This document shows positions 58,396 to 64,000 of a DNA stretch of 64,000 nt, piece after piece; the first letter of the stretch is position 1; every line of letters begins with the position of its first letter. Position numbers and translations under genes: made by a program. The stretch covers positions 1-64,000 of the forward strand of contig JADLHO010000065.1 of the NCBI GenBank assembly GCA_020848735.1, read 5' to 3'. The notes beneath the pieces were generated by a model. It searched no databases and was not told where the DNA came from. It saw nothing but the letters and a program-made list of their open reading frames with translations. Origin of the DNA: Planctomycetota bacterium (lineage in GTDB: Bacteria; Planctomycetota; UBA1135; UBA2386).

Positions 58396-61154
58396 CCGCC
58401 GCCTCCGCGGTCCGCGGGGCCCGTCGGGTCCGGTCTGGTCGACGTGCGCTGCCGTTCGTCGAGGGTGCCGGCGCTGCGGTAGCCGCGCGCGTTCTCGAGG
58501 ACCTGCGGCCGCAGCCACCCCACGAGCCCGCCGCCCGCGAGCGCGAGGCCCTGCAGCGCACCGAAGAGGTGCTCGGGCCGACCACGCAACGCCGCGGGGA
58601 TCGCGCAGAGCGCGATGGGCACGCCGACCGCGATGCGCTTGAGGAAGCGGGCGAGCGGCGCGAACTTGCCGCGCTCGCTCGCGACGAGCCGCTCGTAGTT
58701 GCCGCCGCCGCGCCACGCACGCCGCAGGATCCATCCGAGCGTGCACTGCGCCGCGTTCGCGATCTCGCGCACCGCCGACGCCGGCGCGGCGCGGAAGCGA
58801 CCGCCGGCCGCGGCGATGCGACGGAAGAGATCGGTGTCCTCACCGCCCGAGCGGCCGAAGCGCGCGTCGAAGCGGTAGCCGTACTCGAAGAACCACACGC
58901 CGTCGACGAGCGTGTTCGAGGTGCGCGTGCGCTCCCAGCCGAGGTCGAGGTTCTCGGGACCCGCGGGCTTCTCGTGGAAGCCGCCGCGACGCACCCAGCC
59001 CGGTGCCTCGGGCGGGAGGATCGACTCGACGCGGCCGAACGCCGCATCGGCGCGCCCGGCCTGCATCGCATCCCAGAGCCCGCGCAACCACCAGCGATCG
59101 GCGCGCTCGTCGTCGTCGATGAACGCGACGTACCGCGCGGGACCGAACTCGAGCGCGCGATTGCGCGCGAGGGCGATGCTGCGCTCCGGCTCGACCGCAT
59201 ACCGCACGACGAAGCGCGGCGCGGCCTCGGCCGCGAAGGTGAGGACGGCGGCCTCTGCGGTCCGTTCGACGTCGTTGTCGACGACGCGGACCTCGACGCT
59301 GCGCACCCCCGGGGGGAGCTCGACCTCGAGCAGGCTCGCGAGCGTGCCCTTGAGGAGCTGCGGACGGCGGTAGCTCGCGATGCAGATCGCGAGATCGGCG
59401 CCGCCCGGCTTGGGCACCATGGCGTGCTCGGGTCTCGGACGTTGCGTGCGCGTCGTCGTCATGCGGGTGGAGTCGGTATCGGCGCCGAGTTCGACGCGGT
59501 AGCGGCGGCGGAGCAACCAGTGCTTCGCGAGCTGCACCGCGAGGAGCGTGACGAAGATCGGGTTGGTCGTCGCGTAGCGGCGGAAGAGCCGACGCGGTTC
59601 GCAGAGCAGTCGGAAGAACCACTCCATCCCGATCGACTGCAGCCAGGCGGGCGCCTGGCGCACCGCTCCGGCGTGGAAGTCGAATGCGGCGCCGACGCCG
59701 AGCATGACGCCCGGCACGCGCCCGCTGTGGTCTGCCATCCAGCGCTCCTGCTTCGGGCACCCGAGCCCCACGAGGATGAGGTCGGGCTGCAGCGCCGCGA
59801 GCCGTTTGGTCGTCGCGTCGTCCTCCTCCGGCGAGAGCGTGCGGAACGGCGGCGAGATCGCGGCCGCGATCTCGAGCTCGGGGAAGCGCTTCTCGAGGTT
59901 CTCGACGAGCCGCTCGAGGCGGTCGGAGCGACCGCCGTAGAGCACGACGCGCCAGCCGCGCTGCTCGGCGCGGGCGAGCGCGTGGAGCATCGTCGTCGGC
60001 CCGTAGACCCGCGACGCGTTGCGGTGGCCGAGGAGCTTCTGCGCCCACACGATCGGCATCCCGTCGGCGACGCAGAGCCCTGCGCCGCGGAGCGCCTCCT
60101 TGTGCGAGGGCCCGCGCGCACCCTCGACGACGCTGTGCACCGGGCAGAACGCGACGTAGCGCGGCTTGCCGCCCTCGATCCACGCATCGATCCGATCGAC
60201 CACCTCGTTCATCGCGAGATCGGCGATCGGGATGCCGAGCACCTCGGTGACGGTCGCGGCCCCGGCGCGCGGCTCCGGGCGTGGCGTTCCCCGCAGGACG
60301 CGCACGAACGAGCGCATCAGGAACACGAACGACATCAGCAGGACGACGAGGTCGTAGCCGAAGCACTTGCGGCGGATGTAGTGGAGCTCCGCCTCGAAGC
60401 GTTCGTGCCAATCCTCGACGAGGTCGGCGCCGACGCGATTGTCGACCACCGCGACCTGCGCGAGGCTCGTGAGGCCGGGCTTCACGCGGTTGCGCTCGAC
60501 GAAGCCCTGGATCTGCGTGCGGAGGCGATCCTCGAGCGCGATCGGGATCGGCCGCGGTCCGACGACCTCCATCTCGCCGCGGACGACGTTCCAGAGCTGC
60601 GGCAGCTCGTCGATCTTGAGCTGTCGCAGGAGGCGACCGATGCGCGTGATCTGCGGGTCCTGCTTCGTCACACCGAGCGCCGTCTTCTGCTCGGCACCGA
60701 CGCAGAGCGTCCGCACCTTGTAGATCGTGAACGGGCGCCCACCCTGGCCGCGGCGCGTCTGACGGAAGAAGAAGGGCCCGGGCGACGTGATCTTCACCGC
60801 GAGCCACACGAGCGGCACGAGCGGGAGGAGCAGTGCCGTCGCGACCACGGCGGCGAACCGCTGCGCCGCGCTCCAGAGGATCGGCGAGTGGATCGGCGAG
60901 AGGTCGCGCAACTCGGCGTCGGTGCGGCTTGTGGTCTCCTCGCGGCGCTGGTTGCGCGGCGCGGGACCGGCGCGCATGAGCGCGGCGAGGCGCTCGCCGC
61001 TCGAACGCGCCTCGTCGCGCGGGTCGATCGCCGGTGAGCCGAGCGTCGCGTGCACGTCGACGCCGTGCGACATGAGGGTCTCCAGCGGCGTCCCGACGAT
61101 GGTGCCCGCCGTCGCCGGATCGCTCGTCCACGGGTGCCGCTGTTCGCCGGTCAT
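58392..61154 (-). CDS. Three-domain fusion: undecaprenyl-P sugar transferase + WecG/TagA/CpsF glycosyltransferase + GT2 glycosyltransferase
   Basis: (1) PFFFRQTRRGQGGRPFTIYKVRTL..LRQLKIDELPQLWNVVRGEMEVVGPRP; (2) FCPVHSVVEGARGPSHKEALRGAGLCVADGMPIVWA..GLGCPKQERWMADH; (3) ADLAICIASYRRPQLLKGTLASLLEVELP..FIDDDERADRWWLRGLW. Confidence 0.92.
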   Translation of the reverse strand: MTGEQRHPWTSDPATAGTIVGTPLETLMSHGVDVHATLGSPAIDPRDEARSSGERLAALMRAGPAPRNQRREETTSRTDAELRDLSPIHSPILWSAAQRFAAVVATALLLPLVPLVWLAVKITSPGPFFFRQTRRGQGGRPFTIYKVRTLCVGAEQKTALGVTKQDPQITRIGRLLRQLKIDELPQLWNVVRGEMEVVGPRPIPIALEDRLRTQIQGFVERNRVKPGLTSLAQVAVVDNRVGADLVEDWHERFEAELHYIRRKCFGYDLVVLLMSFVFLMRSFVRVLRGTPRPEPRAGAATVTEVLGIPIADLAMNEVVDRIDAWIEGGKPRYVAFCPVHSVVEGARGPSHKEALRGAGLCVADGMPIVWAQKLLGHRNASRVYGPTTMLHALARAEQRGWRVVLYGGRSDRLERLVENLEKRFPELEIAAAISPPFRTLSPEEDDATTKRLAALQPDLILVGLGCPKQERWMADHSGRVPGVMLGVGAAFDFHAGAVRQAPAWLQSIGMEWFFRLLCEPRRLFRRYATTNPIFVTLLAVQLAKHWLLRRRYRVELGADTDSTRMTTTRTQRPRPEHAMVPKPGGADLAICIASYRRPQLLKGTLASLLEVELPPGVRSVEVRVVDNDVERTAEAAVLTFAAEAAPRFVVRYAVEPERSIALARNRALEFGPARYVAFIDDDERADRWWLRGLWDAMQAGRADAAFGRVESILPPEAPGWVRRGGFHEKPAGPENLDLGWERTRTSNTLVDGVWFFEYGYRFDARFGRSGGEDTDLFRRIAAAGGRFRAAPASAVREIANAAQCTLGWILRRAWRGGGNYERLVASERGKFAPLARFLKRIAVGVPIALCAIPAALRGRPEHLFGALQGLALAGGGLVGWLRPQVLENARGYRSAGTLDERQRTSTRPDPTGPADRGGGG

Positions 61155-61179
61155 GGTGTGTCGGGGTGCGCGTTCGCCT

Positions 61180-61638
61180 TCAGCTGAGTTCCTGGCGGTC
61201 CATGCGACGGTTCCACATCCGCACGAGGTCCGCCATCGAGCGCATCACGCCGAGCAGGCCGCGGGTCTCGGGGGCTTCCGCGCGGCGTGAGAGGAAGGCG
61301 CGGATGCGGACGTCGAGCGCCTCGACGTCGCCCGGCACCGATTCGTCGACGAGCGCGCCCGCGCCCGCGTTGACGACCTCCTTGAGGGCCGCGCGATCGA
61401 GGCCATCGACGATGGCGAGGATCAACGCGGTGGGGGTCTCCGCGTGCAGCGTGCGCACCACGTCGACTCCGAGCCGTCGGCAATCGACGAGGAACACGTC
61501 GAAGTCGTGCCCGTACGCGCTGGGCTCATCGGTGGTGACGACCACCATCCCGGGGAACGACGATCGCAGGCGCTCCGCGAGCGCACGGGCGCCCGTCGGT
61601 TCGTCGTGGACCACCAAGCTGCGGATCTCGTGGAGCAT
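61180..61638 (-). CDS. Response-regulator-receiver-like protein
   Basis: IRSLVVHDEPTGARALAERL, FDVFLVDCRRLGVDVV, LILAIVDGLDRAALKEVVNAGAGALVDESV receiver-like layout; first gene of the EPS operon. Confidence 0.6.
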   Translation of the reverse strand: MLHEIRSLVVHDEPTGARALAERLRSSFPGMVVVTTDEPSAYGHDFDVFLVDCRRLGVDVVRTLHAETPTALILAIVDGLDRAALKEVVNAGAGALVDESVPGDVEALDVRIRAFLSRRAEAPETRGLLGVMRSMADLVRMWNRRMDRQELS

Positions 61639-61787
61639 GTTCCGAGTGCGGCGCGCGGTCGGCCGATCGTCGGGTCGATCGGCTGGCCCCCCGCATCGCC
61701 GAGAGCCGCGGACGGTCGCTGCGATCGCATCGACGACAGCGCATCGGGTCTTCGCTCGATGGTCCGCGAGACCACGGGGAATCCACC

Positions 61788-61850
61788 CGAGGGGCCGCTC
61801 GGCCGCCCCTCGGGCCCCTCGGCCCGAGAATCGTCGCGGAACGCGACGAT
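61788..61850. promoter_or_regulatory. Three consecutive perfect inverted repeats in the divergent intergenic region of the EPS locus
   Basis: CGAGGGGC...GCCCCTCG (61788-61812); CTCGGGCC-CCTC-GGCCCGAG (61809-61828); ATCGTCGCG-GAA-CGCGACGAT (61830-61850). Confidence 0.5.
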
Positions 61851-62000
61851 CCGCGAGGTCGAGGGCCCCAGGCAACCGAGCGGCCGGGGCCGGCTGTGGC
61901 GGAGCGCAGCGAAGCCGCTGCGATCGGCAGGTTGCGGCCCCGTCCGCGATTCGAAGGCGCTCTCAACTCCGGTCGGGTGATCGCCCGATGACACCGAACG

Positions 62001-64000
62001 GTGCGAGTCCCGAACCGACAGCTCATCGCCGGCGGCCTGGTCCTCTGCGGACTCGGCGGCTTCCTCGTCGCGTGCAAGAGTGCGACGGGTTCGACCGGGT
62101 TCGACCCGATCGCCCCGACCAATCCGCGACCCGCCTGGGTGACGAAGCTCGAGGAGCGCGTGCAACCGGTGCCTCCCGAGTCGCAGCCCGACGGCGCGCG
62201 GCTGTCCACGCCGACGGCCTGGCCGCCGACGGCGAGCGGCGTGGCGCGGGGGGTGCCCCACGGCTTCGCGACCTCGAAGGACGCGGCGGATGCCGCGGCG
62301 GCGAAGGCTGCGGCGGGCGATGCCGGCGCGGAGCGGAGCGCCGCGGCGGAGGCCGGCGCGCCGGCCGCGGCCCCGCGCGACCCGCGCAACGTCCACGAGC
62401 AGCTCGAGGGTGGCGTCGTCGTGCACGTCCACAACGTGGAGTCCGATGCCCCGGTCGAGCAGGGTCAGGACCCGCCCTCGCCGCTCGAACGCCTCTACGC
62501 CGGCGACTTCGCGACGACCTCGACGAAGGGCCTGCGGCAGTTCGGCTACGAGTTCTTCGAACGCGACCTCGGGACCGGCGGGCCGTCGAGCATCTCCGAG
62601 GATCACATCGTGCTGCCCGGCGACGAACTGCGCGTCGTGATGACGGGCACGTTCAAGGACCACATCTTCGGCACCGTCGAACCCGACGGCACGCTCGTCG
62701 TGCCCGAGGCCGGCTCGGTGATCGTGGCGGGCCGCAAGCTCGGCGAACTCGCCGACCTCATCAAGCGACAGATCGAGGAGCGCGCCCATCGCCGTGACTT
62801 CAACGTCGACGTGTCTCCCGGCCGCCTGCGCGGCTTCCGCGTGCACGTGGTCGGCGAGGTCGAGTCGCCCGGCATGGTCGAGGTCGCGGGTCGCGCGACC
62901 GTCCTCACCGCGCTCGCCGCGGCGAAGGGGCCGCGCAAGACCGGCTCGCTGCGCGCGGTGGAGGTGCGTCGCGAGGGGCGTCGCGTCGCGGTGATCGATC
63001 TCTACGAGTTCCTGCTCACCGGCGAGACCACGGGTCTCGAGGCCCTGCGCGGCGACGACGTGGTCTACGTCCCGTCGATCGGTCCGACCCTGGCCGTCGT
63101 CGGCGCGGTGCAACGGCCCGGGATCTACGAGGTGAGTCGGGACGCGACCGTGCGCGAGGCGCTGAGGCTCGCGGGCGGGCTCACCCCGTTCACGTTCATG
63201 CCGGGCGCCCAGATCGAACGCACGGTCGAGGGGCGTGGTCGCGCGCGCGTCGACGTCGGCCTCGACGAGGCGGGACTCGAGACGCGCATGGGCAATGGCG
63301 AGGTGTTGCTCGTCGGGGCGATCGACGCGGAGCGTCAGCCCTCGGTCGCGGTCGAGGGCCAGGTCGTGAGGCCGGGCTCGTATCCGTACCGCGAGCGGAT
63401 GACGGTCGGCGATCTCCTGCGCTCGGCCGACGGACTCACCATCGATGCCTTCATGCCGCAGGCCTTCCTCTCGCGGCAGATCGGCGAGCCGGGCAACGTG
63501 ACGATCGTCCCGGAGCGCGAGGCGATGCAGACCTCGCGCCGTGTGCTCGTCATCGACCTCGAGCGTGCGCTCGCGGGCGACCGTGAGCACGATCTGGAGC
63601 TGCGTCCGCTGGATCACCTGCTCGTCCGTGCCAGGCGCGATGCGGCGGCGACGCCGATCGTCGAGGTGATCGGCGGCGTGCGCGAGCCGGGCACCTACGA
63701 GCTCACGGCGGGGCTCACCGTCGCCCAGCTCGTGGCGATGGCCGGGAACGTCGTCCCCGAGGCGTACTACGACGAGGCGGAGTTGATCCGTCGCGCGTAC
63801 GACCCGTCGTCGCGCGGGCTCAGCGTGCAGCGCTACCGCTTCGATCTCGGCAAGGCGCTCCGCGAGGGCGGGGACGCCGACCCGCAGCTCGCGAACGGCG
63901 ACCAGCTCGTCGTGCGCACGCTGCACAGCGAACAGGTCCGCGTCCGGATCACCGGTCAGGTGCGCTTCCCCGGCGAGTATCCGTTCGCACGGGGGACGCG
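62001..64000 (+). CDS. Polysaccharide export lipoprotein (Wza-like, SLBB domains), truncated by window end
   Basis: GTG start VRVPNRQLIAGGLVLCGLGGFLVACKS (lipobox-like VAC). LPGDELRVVMTGTFKDHIFGTVEPDGTLVVPEAGSVIVAGRKLGELADLI, then repeated SLBB units (VVGEVESPGMVEV, VVGAVQRPGIYEV, VEGQVVRPGSYPY, VIGGVREPGTYEL). Not listed in the ORF track. Confidence 0.9.
   Translation, partial: MRVPNRQLIAGGLVLCGLGGFLVACKSATGSTGFDPIAPTNPRPAWVTKLEERVQPVPPESQPDGARLSTPTAWPPTASGVARGVPHGFATSKDAADAAAAKAAAGDAGAERSAAAEAGAPAAAPRDPRNVHEQLEGGVVVHVHNVESDAPVEQGQDPPSPLERLYAGDFATTSTKGLRQFGYEFFERDLGTGGPSSISEDHIVLPGDELRVVMTGTFKDHIFGTVEPDGTLVVPEAGSVIVAGRKLGELADLIKRQIEERAHRRDFNVDVSPGRLRGFRVHVVGEVESPGMVEVAGRATVLTALAAAKGPRKTGSLRAVEVRREGRRVAVIDLYEFLLTGETTGLEALRGDDVVYVPSIGPTLAVVGAVQRPGIYEVSRDATVREALRLAGGLTPFTFMPGAQIERTVEGRGRARVDVGLDEAGLETRMGNGEVLLVGAIDAERQPSVAVEGQVVRPGSYPYRERMTVGDLLRSADGLTIDAFMPQAFLSRQIGEPGNVTIVPEREAMQTSRRVLVIDLERALAGDREHDLELRPLDHLLVRARRDAAATPIVEVIGGVREPGTYELTAGLTVAQLVAMAGNVVPEAYYDEAELIRRAYDPSSRGLSVQRYRFDLGKALREGGDADPQLANGDQLVVRTLHSEQVRVRITGQVRFPGEYPFARGT

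Noticed and set aside
58569-61037. 822-aa plus-strand ORF
   Set aside because: Antisense shadow of the triple glycosyltransferase fusion.

Overview
High-GC (roughly 70%) bacterial chromosomal window. The secreted FGE-like proteins, Ser/Thr kinase-FGE fusion, FG-GAP, DUF1111 and Gfo/Idh families suggest Planctomycetota or a similar lineage (inference). It is densely packed, with many 4-bp ATGA/GTGA start-stop overlaps. Recognisable content, in order: a dTDP-sugar-epimerase-like cupin, a secreted FGE-like protein, an HD-GYP response regulator, a pseudouridine synthase, an SGNH hydrolase, an aldolase/SDR fusion, an ABC-2 exporter, a methylmalonyl-CoA epimerase and acyl-CoA carboxylase operon, a two-gene RdgC-like module, a parvulin, a patatin-ferredoxin fusion next to a DprE2/DprE1-like pair, an HNH endonuclease, secreted proteins around an ECF sigma factor and a kinase-FGE fusion, a sugar dehydrogenase, a class A beta-lactamase-like gene, a DEAD-box helicase, a 4-hydroxybenzoyl-CoA-reductase-like molybdoenzyme, a DUF1111 dihaem protein, hflK/hflC, an ATP-cone/REase fusion, and an exopolysaccharide locus with a three-domain glycosyltransferase fusion. 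The most notable observation is a small gene absent from the ORF track at 52243..52473. Read through an in-frame TGA, it encodes a 76-aa Rdx (SelW/SelT/SelH)-family selenoprotein with a CxxU motif. A bacterial-type SECIS-like hairpin with a GGUCU apical loop follows the UGA. No rRNA, tRNA, CRISPR array or transposon was recognised. All family calls come from motif reading, not database searches.
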